The notes: generated from the sequence alone by a model not told the origin. A stretch of DNA of 64,000 bases from Gemmiger sp. An120 (GCF_002160955.1 NZ_NFLN01000010.1:1-64000), one strand, 5' to 3'; positions 1-7,890 are shown, numbered from the stretch's first letter. Numbers and translations: made by a program.

Positions 1-234
1 GGCATCGACCTGATCGAGAGCATCGCGGCGATTTTTGCCAACTACCCGGACATCGAGACCCAGATCATCGCGGCCAGCGTGCGCAACCCCATCCATGTGA
101 CCGACTGCGCCCTGGCCGGTGCGGACATCGCCACCGTGCCCTACAAGGTCATCGAGCAGATGACCAAACATCCCCTGACCGATTCCGGCATTGAGAAGTT
201 CAAGGCCGATTACGTCAAGGTGTTCGGGGAATAA
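1..234 (+). CDS. Transaldolase / fructose-6-phosphate aldolase family protein, 3' end only
   Basis: The reading frame is open from the first base and stops with TAA at 232-234, giving the last 77 residues of a protein whose start lies left of the window. The tail carries the run [11 protein letters not shown], typical of the C terminus of the small bacterial transaldolase-like (Fsa/TalC) family, preceded by a beta-alpha segment ending in [11 protein letters not shown], as in the last strand of that TIM barrel. The family cleaves or transfers dihydroxyacetone units between sugar phosphates through a Schiff-base lysine, which lies outside the visible part. Transaldolase and fructose-6-phosphate aldolase cannot be told apart from this fragment. 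A perfect hairpin terminator follows 27 bases after the stop. Confidence 0.85.
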   Translation, partial: GIDLIESIAAIFANYPDIETQIIAASVRNPIHVTDCALAGADIATVPYKVIEQMTKHPLTDSGIEKFKADYVKVFGE

Positions 235-261
235 GCCCTCCGTCACAGATCCCGATACAGA

Positions 262-300
262 AAACAGCCGCGAAGCAAATGCTTCGCGGCTGTTTGGATT
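262..300 (+). terminator. Terminator hairpin after the transaldolase gene
   Basis: A perfect 15-bp stem (262-276 with 281-295) closes a 4-base AAAT loop and ends in TTT with a T-rich tail. It sits directly after the stop codon at 234. Confidence 0.8.
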
Positions 301-317
301 TTCCACCTATCCCGCCA

Positions 318-470
318 TGGCCGTCTGCAGCCAAATCAAACCTACCGGTATGGCAGGTGGGTGCCCTGCCCCCGGGTTCACGCTCCCTTCGTCCGCCCGA
401 GGGCGGGAGGTCTGCGATCTGCCGGGAGACCCGTGCTCCCTTTAATTGATTAGTAGGATTTTTCAGACTG
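318..470 (-). ncRNA. Structured RNA candidate, possibly 6S-like (strand uncertain)
   Basis: No convincing gene lies between 300 and 508, but the stretch folds into nested helices. GTCTG 323-327 pairs with CAGAC 464-468. CCTAC 341-345 pairs with GTAGG 453-457. A side hairpin joins 352-357 to 365-370. CGGGT plus CTCCC (373-377, 383-387) pairs with GGGAG plus ACCCG (424-433), and a terminal hairpin joins 393-398 to 401-406. A long rod with a central bubble that holds a small hairpin on one side is the architecture of 6S RNA, and about 150-190 nt fits. On the minus strand the small hairpin falls on the 3' side of the bubble, as in E. coli 6S, which is why minus is preferred. The sequence was not recognised as a known family member, so the identity is inference. 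Confidence 0.35.
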
Positions 471-508
471 CAACAAATCGAACCGGGCAGGATGCCTTGT
501 GTCTGCTC

Positions 509-832
509 TCAGGACTGGATGTCGAAGAAGTCTTCCAGACGCTTCTCGAACTCCTTGCTCACTTCCAGAAGTTCCTCATCGTCCTCCACGATATCCATGT
601 ACTCGCCTTCCTCATCCTCGCCCACCTTCATGATCAGCATCTGCAGATCTTCGTTCAGCGAGGCCTCGTCCGCCACATAGGGTACCAGGGCCATGTAGCG
701 GGTTTCCTTGTAGTCCAGCGCGTCGATTACCTCAAAGGTATGCTCTTTGCCGTCCTCATCCTCCAGGGTGATGAGATCAGGTTCGTAGTCTTCTTCCTCC
801 GGCTGCAGGGCCGGGTTGTTGGTTTCTGCCAT
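509..832 (-). CDS. DUF1292 family protein (YrzB-like)
   Basis: A 107-residue, strongly acidic protein. It has the compact DUF1292 core (DLITLEDEDGKEHTFEVID, then a strand reading YMALVPY and another reading LMIMKV-like LQMLIMKV) and a Glu/Asp-rich C-terminal helix. The family is widespread in Firmicutes, usually beside ruvX/YqgF and alaS, and has no established biochemical role. Here ruvX is about 4 kb away in the same orientation. The start is the ATG at 832, preceded by GGAG (in plus-strand view the block just right of 832). A TTGACG-17-TAAACT promoter lies at 871-899. Identity of the family is secure; the function is unknown. Confidence 0.85.
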   Translation of the reverse strand: MAETNNPALQPEEEDYEPDLITLEDEDGKEHTFEVIDALDYKETRYMALVPYVADEASLNEDLQMLIMKVGEDEEGEYMDIVEDDEELLEVSKEFEKRLEDFFDIQS

Positions 833-870
833 GGGCTTCTCCTCCGTTTCGGGGGTTATTGTCTATACAT

Positions 871-899
871 AGTTTACCCTGTTTGCCCGCCGCCGTCAA
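871..899 (-). promoter_or_regulatory. Sigma-70 type promoter for the DUF1292 gene
   Basis: On the minus strand, -35 TTGACG (894-899) and -10 TAAACT (871-876) are separated by exactly 17 bases and sit about 40 bases upstream of the start codon. Confidence 0.65.
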
Positions 900-952
900 G
901 CGCCCGGACAGGAACAAAAAAGTTTTGCCTGTTTTTTCTATTTTACAGCCAA

Positions 953-1211
953 GTATGCTATAATAACCGCAGAGTGTCTGTTTCACGGCGCCCCTGCGGG
1001 GCAACCGAAAAAGATAGCAAATTATAGCATACTCGCTGACGCGGTATGCTATAATAGCCGCAAAGCGGCTATTATCCCTTATTTTAAATGCCCTTTTTCT
1101 CGCCCCTGCGGGGCAACCGAAAAAGATGGCAAATTATAGCATACCTGCTGACGCGGTATGCTATAATAGCACCAAAAGCACCAAACTCATTTTAGCACCA
1201 AACTCATTTTG
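953..1211. repeat. Duplicated 69-bp palindromic repeat carrying extended -10 boxes, plus short tandem repeat
   Basis: Two 69-bp units (989-1057 and 1101-1169) differ at only a few positions. Each begins with a CCCCTGCGGGG palindrome and ends in a perfect 12-bp inverted repeat (1021-1032 with 1044-1055; 1133-1144 with 1156-1167) around an 11-base loop. The right arm reads TATGCTATAAT, an extended -10 box (TGCTATAAT), and because the element is palindromic both strands carry one. A third copy of the right arm lies alone at 953-965. Downstream, a 17-base unit beginning GCACCAAACTCATTTT is repeated in tandem (about 1178-1211). The block lies between the divergent DUF1292 and cyclophilin genes and is the only visible promoter region for the latter. 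Confidence 0.8.
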
Positions 1212-1225
1212 CGCGGAGGTATACC

Positions 1226-1951
1226 ATGCATAAATCGATCCTGCGCCTGGCCGGGCTGGCCCTGGCCGCCGGCCTGCTGCTGGCAGGCTGCGGCGGTGGC
1301 GGCGTGCTGTCCGGCGGCGTGAACCGCCCGGCTGTGGAGAGCACGGAACGCCAGTTCACGGGCCCGGCCGAAGGCGACACCATTGCTGTATTCAACACCT
1401 CCAAGGGGGAGATCCGGGCGGTTCTGTATCCGGACGCTGTCCCCATGGCGGTGGAAAACTTTATTGGTCTTGCCCAGCAGGGTTACTACGACGGCACCGT
1501 TTTTCACCGGGTTATCGAAGGGTTTGCGGTGCAGGGCGGTGACGGAACCGGCACCGGGACCGGCGGCACCTCCATCTGGAAGGGCAATCCCTACCCGGTG
1601 GAATGGAGCGACAGCCTGCATCACTACGCGGGAGCCCTGTGCATTGCTTTCAGCCCGGAGGACGAGACCAGCGGCCTGAGCCAGTTCTATTTTGTTCAGG
1701 CCCATCCCGGCATTACCGATGAGCAGAAAACCCAGCTGGCCGAAGCAGGCTACCGGCAGGAAGTCATTGATGCCTACGCCGCCGCGGGCGGCACGCCGTA
1801 TCTGGACTATACCGACACGGTGTTTGGCCAGATCTACGAGGGCATGAAGGTAGTGGACGAGATCGCGTCGGTGGCAGTGGATGAGAACAACCGGCCCACT
1901 GAGGATGTGATTCTCAACTCGGTAACCATCGAGACCTATACCGCCGGATAA
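1226..1951 (+). CDS. Cyclophilin-type peptidyl-prolyl cis-trans isomerase, lipoprotein
   Basis: A 241-residue protein. Residues 1-22 form a signal peptide ending in the lipobox LLAGC, so it should be lipid-anchored on the outer face of the membrane, where it would catalyse prolyl isomerisation of exported proteins. The cyclophilin core follows: AVPMAVENFIGL, then the active-site block GTVFHRVIEGFAVQGGD at about residues 90-106, then SQFYFV (the family's SQFFI-like strand) and an FGQIYEGMKVVDEI end. The catalytic Arg of FHR is present; the usual RG-L-MA strand is altered to YAGALCIAF. The start has GGAGG seven bases upstream. It is followed after 33 bases by cls and may be cotranscribed with it. 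Confidence 0.92.
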   Translation: MHKSILRLAGLALAAGLLLAGCGGGGVLSGGVNRPAVESTERQFTGPAEGDTIAVFNTSKGEIRAVLYPDAVPMAVENFIGLAQQGYYDGTVFHRVIEGFAVQGGDGTGTGTGGTSIWKGNPYPVEWSDSLHHYAGALCIAFSPEDETSGLSQFYFVQAHPGITDEQKTQLAEAGYRQEVIDAYAAAGGTPYLDYTDTVFGQIYEGMKVVDEIASVAVDENNRPTEDVILNSVTIETYTAG

Positions 1952-1984
1952 GCGCGGCGGAGACGAAAAAAGGAAGGAGCGTTC

Positions 1985-3523
1985 ATGAAACGTTTATTGC
2001 GCGGGGTGCTGACCCGCACCTTCTTCGCGGTGGTGCTGGTCCTGCTGCAGATTGCATTGACCATCGGGCTGTTCCTGTGGGTGGGCAGCCTGGCCCCCTA
2101 TGTCTACCTGGCATTGATCGTGCTGAGTATCCTGTTTATCGTGGCCCTGCTGGACCGGGACAATGTAAACCCGGCCTACAAGATCATGTGGATCCTGCTG
2201 ATCGTATCCCTGCCGCCCACCGGAAGCCTGTTCTATCTGTTCTGGGCCAAACCCCGGCACCGGGGCCGCAAGGCACTGCGGTACGCCCAGTGTGAGGCCC
2301 GGGGCCGCCGGGCCTGCCCGGTGGACGAGGAACCCCTGCGCCGCCTGCGGGAGTACTCCCCTGCCATGGGCCGCTGCGCCCGCTACCTGGCCGACTACGC
2401 CGGCGCGCCGGTATACGGGGACACCTCCAGTCGCTATTTTGCCTGGGGCGAGGATTTCTTCCCGGTATTTCTGGAACAGCTGCGAAACGCCAAGCGGTTT
2501 GTTTTTATGGAGTACTTCATCATCAACCCGGGCTATATGTGGGACACCACCCTGGCGATCCTGAAAGAAAAGGCCGCCCAGGGCCTGGACGTGCGGGTGA
2601 TGTACGACGCGGTGGGCTGTATGTTCACCCTGCCGGAGGGCTACGACCAGGTACTGCGCAGCTACGGCATCAAGTGCGTGGTATTTTCGCCGCTGGAGGT
2701 AAGCCGCCGCATCTCGGACTACCGGATGTTCAACCACCGGGATCACCGCAAAATCGCGGTAATTGACGGCAACGTGGGCTTTACCGGCGGGCTGAACTTT
2801 GCGGATGAGTACATCAACCGGAAGAAGCGGTTCGGTGTCTGGAAGGACACCGGCCTGATGCTGCAGGGCAGCGGTGTCTACTCGCTGACCTGTACCTTCC
2901 TGAGCAACTGGGACTACTGCACCGGTGCGGCCAGCCACTATGAGGACTACGCCCCCCAGCTGCGCTGCCCGGCAGACGGCTATGTGCAGCCCTATGCGGA
3001 CAATCCGCTGGATCAGGAAAACATCTCGGAAAACGCCTATTTCAACATTCTGCATCAAAGTCAAAACTACGCCTATATCGTGACCCCCTATCTGGTGATC
3101 GACAGTGAGATGATCTCCAGCCTGAAGCTGGCCGCCAAGAGCGGTGTGGACGTGCGGATCATCACCCCCGGTATCCCGGACAAATGGTATGTCTACTGGG
3201 TGACCCAGAGCTTCTACCGCACCCTGCTGGAGGCGGGCGTCCGCATCTACGAATACACCCCCGGCTTCATCCACGCCAAGATGTATGTGTCGGATGACCG
3301 GATGGCGGTGGTGGGCAGCGCCAACATGGACTACCGCAGCCTGTATCTGCATTTTGAAAACTGCTGTGCTTTTTACGGCGGCAAAATGGTGCAGGATGTG
3401 CGCCGGGACATTGAGCGCTGCATGACCCAGAGCCGGGAAGTGACCATCGAGGATGTGGACCACACCCCCTGGCCCAAACGGCTGTTCCAGTTGTTCCTGC
3501 GGCTGTTTGCGCCGCTTCTGTGA
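1985..3523 (+). CDS. cls: Cardiolipin synthase, phospholipase D superfamily
   Basis: A 512-residue membrane enzyme that condenses two phosphatidylglycerol molecules into cardiolipin and glycerol. The N terminus has hydrophobic segments at about residues 10-33, 35-56 and 66-86. Two HKD (PLD) motifs follow, HRDHRKIAVIDG near residue 250 and HAKMYVSDDRMAVVGSAN near residue 430, each with the His, Lys and Asp needed for the phosphatidyl-enzyme intermediate. Length and domain order match bacterial ClsA/Cls2 (about 480-515 residues). The start has AAGGAG seven bases upstream. The gene sits 33 bases after the cyclophilin and 25 bases before the DUF3842 gene, so the three form a likely operon ending at the 3972-4011 terminator. 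Confidence 0.95.
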   Translation: MKRLLRGVLTRTFFAVVLVLLQIALTIGLFLWVGSLAPYVYLALIVLSILFIVALLDRDNVNPAYKIMWILLIVSLPPTGSLFYLFWAKPRHRGRKALRYAQCEARGRRACPVDEEPLRRLREYSPAMGRCARYLADYAGAPVYGDTSSRYFAWGEDFFPVFLEQLRNAKRFVFMEYFIINPGYMWDTTLAILKEKAAQGLDVRVMYDAVGCMFTLPEGYDQVLRSYGIKCVVFSPLEVSRRISDYRMFNHRDHRKIAVIDGNVGFTGGLNFADEYINRKKRFGVWKDTGLMLQGSGVYSLTCTFLSNWDYCTGAASHYEDYAPQLRCPADGYVQPYADNPLDQENISENAYFNILHQSQNYAYIVTPYLVIDSEMISSLKLAAKSGVDVRIITPGIPDKWYVYWVTQSFYRTLLEAGVRIYEYTPGFIHAKMYVSDDRMAVVGSANMDYRSLYLHFENCCAFYGGKMVQDVRRDIERCMTQSREVTIEDVDHTPWPKRLFQLFLRLFAPLL

Positions 3524-3548
3524 CCCATTGTATGCGAAAAGGAGACCT

Positions 3549-3965
3549 ATGGAGACTGCAAAACCAATCCTGATCATTGACGGACAGGGCGGCGGCATGG
3601 GCCGCACCCTGATCACCCAGCTGCGGGCCGCGGGCTGCACCCGGGAGATTCTGGCTGTGGGGGCCAACGCGGCCGCAACGGCGGCCATGCGCAAGGCGGG
3701 CGCCAATGCCGGAGCCACCGGCGAAAACGCGGTGCTGGTAAACGCCCCCCGGGCGGCCGTGATCGCGGGCCCGTTGGGCATTGTACTGGCGGACAGCCTG
3801 CTGGGCGAATGCACCGCCGCCATGGCGGCAGCGGTAGCCCGCAGTCCGGCCCACAAGGTACTGGTACCGGTAAGCCGGTGCGGCGTGTCGGTGGCCGGCG
3901 TGGAGGAAAAGCCCCTGGCCGATTACATTGCCGACGCGGTGCAGCGCATTCTGGCGCTGGCGTAA
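3549..3965 (+). CDS. DUF3842 family protein
   Basis: A 138-residue protein starting METAKPILIIDGQGGGMG. The Gly-rich turn after the first beta strand resembles a nucleotide-binding loop of Rossmann-like proteins. Further blocks include EILAVGANAAATAAM and a C-terminal VLVPVSRCGVSVAGV. This is the DUF3842 family common in clostridia; no function is established. The ATG at 3549 is chosen because AAGGAG lies just upstream; the in-frame extension to 3453 overlaps cls. It is the last gene before a strong bidirectional terminator. Confidence 0.8.
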   Translation: METAKPILIIDGQGGGMGRTLITQLRAAGCTREILAVGANAAATAAMRKAGANAGATGENAVLVNAPRAAVIAGPLGIVLADSLLGECTAAMAAAVARSPAHKVLVPVSRCGVSVAGVEEKPLADYIADAVQRILALA

Positions 3966-3971
3966 GCACAG

Positions 3972-4011
3972 AAAAAACGTGCCCTTTTCTGCGGAAAAGG
4001 GCACGTTTTTT
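3972..4011. terminator. Bidirectional terminator between DUF3842 and DUF1836
   Basis: A 17-18 bp stem (3972-3989 with 3994-4011) with a TGCG loop and A/T runs at both ends. It can terminate the plus-strand cls operon and the convergent minus-strand DUF1836 gene. Confidence 0.9.
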
Positions 4012-4017
4012 ATTGGA

Positions 4018-4569
4018 TTAAACTGTCTGCGTCTCCTGCTCCTGCCGGGCGGCAAACTGCAGGCGCTTTTGCACATAGACCTTGCCGGCACAGGCCAGCA
4101 CGATGCGGCGCACCATGGCGCTGAGCTCGGTGGGCACCGAAGCGGTATCCGGCGGCTGGGTAATGTCGTCGCTTTCCAGCACGGCGCGCAGGGCGTTTTC
4201 CAGTTCGGCGCAGAAGTAGTCATAGGCCACCTGCGGCGGATATTCCGCCAGACCGGCCCGCAGGATCGCGTCCACCTCCGGGATGCTGAACACCTGCTTC
4301 ATGACACAGAGCACCAGCAGGCTGGCCAGCTGCTGGCGGTCGTACTTCTTGTTCTGGGGCCGGGCAATCACCTGCTGCTTGACGTAGTTGTTCACCATCG
4401 CCTTGGTCAGGTTGTTCTCGCTGCCCACGCCCAGCGGGGCCAGGGCCTCGTTGATATAGCCGGTAAGCTGATCCATATACAGCTGAATTCCGGGCAGTTC
4501 CGCCCAGCGGGGGCAATGAAACTGCAGCAGCTGCTCGGCCAGCTGGCTTTGCCGAAAGGTTTGTTCCAT
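4018..4569 (-). CDS. DUF1836 domain-containing protein
   Basis: A 183-residue protein with the DUF1836 signature in its first two thirds: helix-rich segment with LTKAMVNNYVKQQVIARPQNKKY at roughly residues 54-77 and RQQLASLLVLCVMKQVFSI after it. The motif resembles the winged-helix segment of MerR-type regulators, and the family is usually considered a putative DNA-binding regulator, but no target is known. The start ATG at 4569 follows ruvX by 25 bases on the same strand, so the two are probably cotranscribed. The C-terminal half has no recognised motif. Confidence 0.8.
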   Translation of the reverse strand: MEQTFRQSQLAEQLLQFHCPRWAELPGIQLYMDQLTGYINEALAPLGVGSENNLTKAMVNNYVKQQVIARPQNKKYDRQQLASLLVLCVMKQVFSIPEVDAILRAGLAEYPPQVAYDYFCAELENALRAVLESDDITQPPDTASVPTELSAMVRRIVLACAGKVYVQKRLQFAARQEQETQTV

Positions 4570-4594
4570 CGTCAGTACCTGCTTTCCGGGGCGG

Positions 4595-5023
4595 TCAGGC
4601 CTCGTCCGGGTGGTTCTTGCGCCAGGCCAGGAAGCTGTCCAGAATCACTGCGGCACTCACCGCATCCAGCTTCTGCTTGCGCTTTTTGCCAAAGGTGCCG
4701 GCCTCGGTCAGCTGCGCCGCGGCGGTCACGGTGGTGCGGCGCTCGTCCCACAGGCGCACCGGCATCTGGGCGCCCAGTTCCACCAGCGCCGCCAGTTTGC
4801 GGGCTTTTTCCGCGCGGGCACCCTCGCTGCCGTCCATATTCCGGGGCAGGCCGATCACGATCATACCCACGTCGTATTCCCGGCTGGCATAGATGATCTT
4901 TTCCGCCACCTTGGCCATGCTTTTTTCTTCAATCTGCCCCACCGGAGTGGAAAGAAACTCGGTGCGGTCACAAACGGCCAGCCCGGTGCGGGCATCGCCG
5001 TAATCCACTGCCATGATCTTCAT
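4595..5023 (-). CDS. ruvX: RuvX/YqgF pre-16S rRNA nuclease, Holliday-junction-resolvase fold
   Basis: A 142-residue YqgF-family protein. It has the first catalytic Asp in AVDYGDARTGLAV (residues 5-17), the strand VGMIVIGLPRNMDGSEG near residues 52-68, the motif RLWDERRTT and the C-terminal Asp in LDAVSAAVILDSFL. These are the RNase H-like acidic residues of the family, which processes the 5' end of 16S rRNA in E. coli and has also been annotated as a Holliday junction resolvase. Length is normal (about 138-150). It has its own TTGAAA-17-TACAAT promoter at 5105-5133 and is followed by the DUF1836 gene. Confidence 0.93.
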   Translation of the reverse strand: MKIMAVDYGDARTGLAVCDRTEFLSTPVGQIEEKSMAKVAEKIIYASREYDVGMIVIGLPRNMDGSEGARAEKARKLAALVELGAQMPVRLWDERRTTVTAAAQLTEAGTFGKKRKQKLDAVSAAVILDSFLAWRKNHPDEA

Positions 5024-5104
5024 TGTTTATTCCGTATCCTCTCTGGAACGGGGCTGCACGCCCGCGTTCCCGGCATTGTGCGGCTCACAACCGCGTATGG
5101 TAGT

Positions 5105-5133
5105 ATTGTACACCATATCCCCCGCCTTTTCAA
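5105..5133 (-). promoter_or_regulatory. Promoter for ruvX
   Basis: On the minus strand, -35 TTGAAA (5128-5133) and -10 TACAAT (5105-5110) are 17 bases apart. The -10 lies about 80 bases upstream of the ruvX start. Confidence 0.7.
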
Positions 5134-5149
5134 GCGCGGGCAAAACAGC

Positions 5150-5185
5150 AAACCAGCAGGGTCCGGACGGGCCCTGCTGGTTTTT
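5150..5185 (-). terminator. Terminator after lysS
   Basis: AAACCAGCAGGG (5150-5161) pairs with CCCTGCTGGTTT (5172-5183), flanked by short A and T runs. It lies between the lysS stop and the ruvX promoter. Confidence 0.8.
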
Positions 5186-5212
5186 AGCACCGGCAAACTG
5201 CCGGACAATCAA

Positions 5213-7222
5213 TCAATACAGCTTCGCGCCGGCGGGGATGCGGTCGTCCAGCATCAGCAGGTTCAGGCGCTCCTCGCCCTGTTCGCTGTGCACGGCGCTG
5301 ATCAGCATACCGCAGGAATCGATGCCCATCATCTTGCGGGGCGGCAGGTTGGTGATGGCCACCAGGGTACGGCCCACCAGCTGCTCCGGCTCGTAGTACT
5401 CGTGGATACCGCTCAGGATCACACGGGGGGTGCCGCTGCCGTCGTTCAGCTCAAAGGCCAGCAGCTTTTTGCTCTTGGGCACGGCCCAGCACTTGGTGAC
5501 CTTCACGGTGCGGAAGTCCGACCGGCTGAAGGTCTCGAAGTCCACCATATCCTGGAACAGCGGCTCGATCTCCACCTTGGACAGATCCAGGGTATCGATG
5601 GCCGGGGCGGGAATACCCGCGGTGGGCACGGCAGGGTCCGCTGCCGGGGCCGGAGCGGCTTCGGTTTCCTTCTTGGCCGCCTCGCCCGTGCCCAGCGGCT
5701 TCATGGTGGGGAACAGAATGACTTCCCGGATGGTGCTGGAATTGGTGAGCATCATGACGCAGCGGTCGATGCCCATGCCCATGCCGCCCGTGGGAGGCAT
5801 GCCGTACTCCAGCGCGGTCAGGAAATCTTCATCCATCATCTCGGTCTCGTCATCGCCGCGCTCACGCTGCTCCACCTGCTTCTGGAAACGCAGGCGCTGA
5901 TCGATGGGATCGTTCAGTTCGGAGTAGGCGTTGGCCAGCTCGCTGTGGCAGATGAACAGCTCGAAACGCTCGGTCAGGCGCTTGTCTTTCGGGCTGCGCT
6001 TGGTGAGCGGAGATACCTCCACCGGGTACATGGTGATGAAGGTGGGCTGCACCAGCTTTTCCTCGACCTTCTGGTCGAAGCAGGCGTACAGGGCGTTGCC
6101 CCAGGTCTTTTCCGCGGCATCGGCCAGTTCCACGCCGATGGCCTTGGCGGCGGCCACCGCTTCGGCGTCGTCGGTGATGGCACCGAAGTCCACGCCGGCG
6201 TACTCCTTGACCGCGTCCACCATGGTCAGGCGGCGCCAGCCCGGGGTCAGGTCGATGGTTTCGCCCTGCCACTGCACCTGGTAGGTGCCCAGCAGTTCCT
6301 TGGCCGCACCGGACAGAATGCCCTCGGCAATGTCCATCATGGTGTGGAAGTCGGCGTAGGCCTGGTACAGCTCCACGGTGGTGAACTCGGGGTTATGCTT
6401 GGGGTCCATGCCCTCGTTGCGGAAGATACGGCCGATCTCGTACACACGATCGATGCCGCCGATGATCAGCCTCTTCAGGGGCAGCTCGGTGGCGATGCGC
6501 ATGTACATGTCGATGTCCAGGGTGTTGTGGTGGGTGATGAAAGGCCGGGCCGCCGCGCCGCCGGCGATGGTGTTCAGCACGGGGGTTTCCACCTCCATGT
6601 AGCCACGCTCGTCCAGGTAACGGCGCATATAGCGGATAAAGCCGCTGCGGACCTCGAAGGTCTTGCGGACTTCCGGGTTCATGATCAGGTCCACATAGCG
6701 CTGACGGTAACGGGTCTCCTGATCCTTCAGGCCGTGGAACTTCTCGGGCAGGGGCAGCAGGCTCTTGCTCAGCAGCACGATCTCGGTGACGTGGACGCTG
6801 ATCTCGCCCATCTTGGTGCGGAACACAAAGCCGCGGACACCCACGATATCGCCGATGTCAAACTTCTTGAAAGCCTGGTACTCGTCAACGCCCACGTCCT
6901 CGCGGCGCACATACAGCTGGATGCGGCCGGTGCAGTCCCGCAGGTCGGCAAAGCTGGCCTTGCCCATGACCCGCTTGCTCATCATACGGCCCGCCATGCA
7001 GACAGCCGGGCCGTGCTCGCCCTCGGCCGGATCCACAAAGGCGTCCTTGACCGGCTGGGCGTAATCGCTCTGGGGCCAGCTGGTGCGCTCAAAGGGGTCC
7101 TGGCCGGCCTGCTGCAGCGCGGCCAGCTTTTCCCGGCGCACCGCTACCAGTTCGCTGTAGGAAGGTTCCGCCGCGCCGTTCTGCGGCTGGCGGGCGTTGG
7201 TCGTGTTCTCGTTCTGTTCCAT
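5213..7222 (-). CDS. lysS: Lysyl-tRNA synthetase, class II, with C-terminal Trbp111/EMAP-like tRNA-binding domain
   Basis: A 669-residue class II LysRS that charges tRNA-Lys. It has an OB-fold anticodon-binding domain (about 60-180), motif 2 FRNEGMD near residue 267 and motif 3 GMGMGIDRCVM near residue 480. An Ala/Pro/Glu-rich linker (about 510-545) leads to an extra domain of about 120 residues (from roughly 549) with FSRSDFRTVKV, SKKLLAFELNDGSG and NLPPRKMMGIDSCGML. That is the tRNA-binding OB domain seen at the C terminus of MetRS and as free Trbp111. Ordinary bacterial LysRS ends at about 490-510 residues. ATG 7222 is preferred over TTG 7225 because GGAGG is 8 bases upstream. A terminator follows at 5150-5185. 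Confidence 0.95.
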   Translation of the reverse strand: MEQNENTTNARQPQNGAAEPSYSELVAVRREKLAALQQAGQDPFERTSWPQSDYAQPVKDAFVDPAEGEHGPAVCMAGRMMSKRVMGKASFADLRDCTGRIQLYVRREDVGVDEYQAFKKFDIGDIVGVRGFVFRTKMGEISVHVTEIVLLSKSLLPLPEKFHGLKDQETRYRQRYVDLIMNPEVRKTFEVRSGFIRYMRRYLDERGYMEVETPVLNTIAGGAAARPFITHHNTLDIDMYMRIATELPLKRLIIGGIDRVYEIGRIFRNEGMDPKHNPEFTTVELYQAYADFHTMMDIAEGILSGAAKELLGTYQVQWQGETIDLTPGWRRLTMVDAVKEYAGVDFGAITDDAEAVAAAKAIGVELADAAEKTWGNALYACFDQKVEEKLVQPTFITMYPVEVSPLTKRSPKDKRLTERFELFICHSELANAYSELNDPIDQRLRFQKQVEQRERGDDETEMMDEDFLTALEYGMPPTGGMGMGIDRCVMMLTNSSTIREVILFPTMKPLGTGEAAKKETEAAPAPAADPAVPTAGIPAPAIDTLDLSKVEIEPLFQDMVDFETFSRSDFRTVKVTKCWAVPKSKKLLAFELNDGSGTPRVILSGIHEYYEPEQLVGRTLVAITNLPPRKMMGIDSCGMLISAVHSEQGEERLNLLMLDDRIPAGAKLY

Positions 7223-7298
7223 CAAGGATTCCTCCCGTTTTTCACTTTATGGGATGGGCGGGGCAGAATACCCCGTCCCAATATCATACATAGATAGT

Positions 7299-7307
7299 AT
7301 TATAGCA
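7299..7307 (-). promoter_or_regulatory. Extended -10 promoter for lysS
   Basis: The minus strand reads TGCTATAAT about 75 bases upstream of lysS. No good -35 is present at 17 bases, so it depends on the TGn extension. Confidence 0.5.
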
Positions 7308-7360
7308 TATTCCCACGGGCTGCGTACAGGGCTTTTTCCCGGATTTTCCGCCAAAAAACA

Positions 7361-7390
7361 AAAAAAGAGAGGCCGAAGCCTCTCTTTTTT
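7361..7390 (-). terminator. Terminator after greA
   Basis: The stem GAGAGGC/GCCTCTC around a CGAA loop is flanked by six A on one side and six T on the other. It follows the greA stop at 7399 on the minus strand. Confidence 0.9.
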
Positions 7391-7398
7391 CGTTGGGA

Positions 7399-7890
7399 TT
7401 ACAGCTGCGCGCGGGAGATCTCCAGAATCTTGTACACGCAGGTAGCGCCGTTGGGCAGCTGGATCTCGGCGGTTTCGCCCACCTTTTTGCCCAGCAGACC
7501 CGCGCCCACCGGGCTCTCGTCGCTGATTTTGCCGTTCATCGGATCGGCCTCGGTGGAACCTACGATGTCGTATTCGTCCACGTCGCCGTCTTCATCCTCG
7601 ATCTTTACATGGGAGCCTACCGACACCGCGTCCAGATTCAGATCCTCGTTGTCGATCACCCGCACGTGCTTGAGCATGGCCTCCAGCTGGGCGATCCGGC
7701 TCTCGATAAAGGCCTGTTCGTTCTTGGCCTCGTCGTACTCGCTGTTCTCGGACAGGTCACCAAAGCCGCGGGCGGTCTTGATCTTCTCCGCCACGTCCTT
7801 ACGGCGCACCGTCTTGAGTTCTTCCAGTTCCTGCTCCAAAGCGGTCAGACCCGACCGGCTGATCACGATCTCTTTCGCCATAGTATCCAT
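7399..7890 (-). CDS. greA: Transcription elongation factor GreA
   Basis: A 163-residue protein with the N-terminal antiparallel coiled coil (residues about 10-80; [13 protein letters not shown], then [23 protein letters not shown] split by the tip) and the C-terminal FKBP-like domain ending [11 protein letters not shown]. The acidic tip residues D and E of [13 protein letters not shown] are present; they reach into the RNA polymerase secondary channel and stimulate transcript cleavage in backtracked complexes. ATG 7890 is chosen because AAGGAG lies directly upstream; a second in-frame ATG (7881) is 9 bases further in. Single-gene transcription unit with a consensus promoter and a terminator. 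Confidence 0.96.
   Translation of the reverse strand: MDTMAKEIVISRSGLTALEQELEELKTVRRKDVAEKIKTARGFGDLSENSEYDEAKNEQAFIESRIAQLEAMLKHVRVIDNEDLNLDAVSVGSHVKIEDEDGDVDEYDIVGSTEADPMNGKISDESPVGAGLLGKKVGETAEIQLPNGATCVYKILEISRAQL

Noticed and set aside
300-508. Small open frames (191-445, 446-1027) over the RNA candidate
   Set aside because: They run across the terminator and the antisense of DUF1292, with no ribosome site or recognisable domain.
989-1169. CRISPR-like array
   Set aside because: Only two units, 69 bp long, with internal palindromes and no cas genes; it is a promoter-bearing repeat.
1994-3856. 620-residue minus-strand frame opposite cls
   Set aside because: No family signature; cls and DUF3842 on the plus strand fully explain the region.
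4610-7297. 895-residue open frame on the plus strand
   Set aside because: It lies antisense to lysS and ruvX, has the His/Gly/Ala-rich make-up of reverse-frame reading of high-GC genes, and has no ribosome site or motif.
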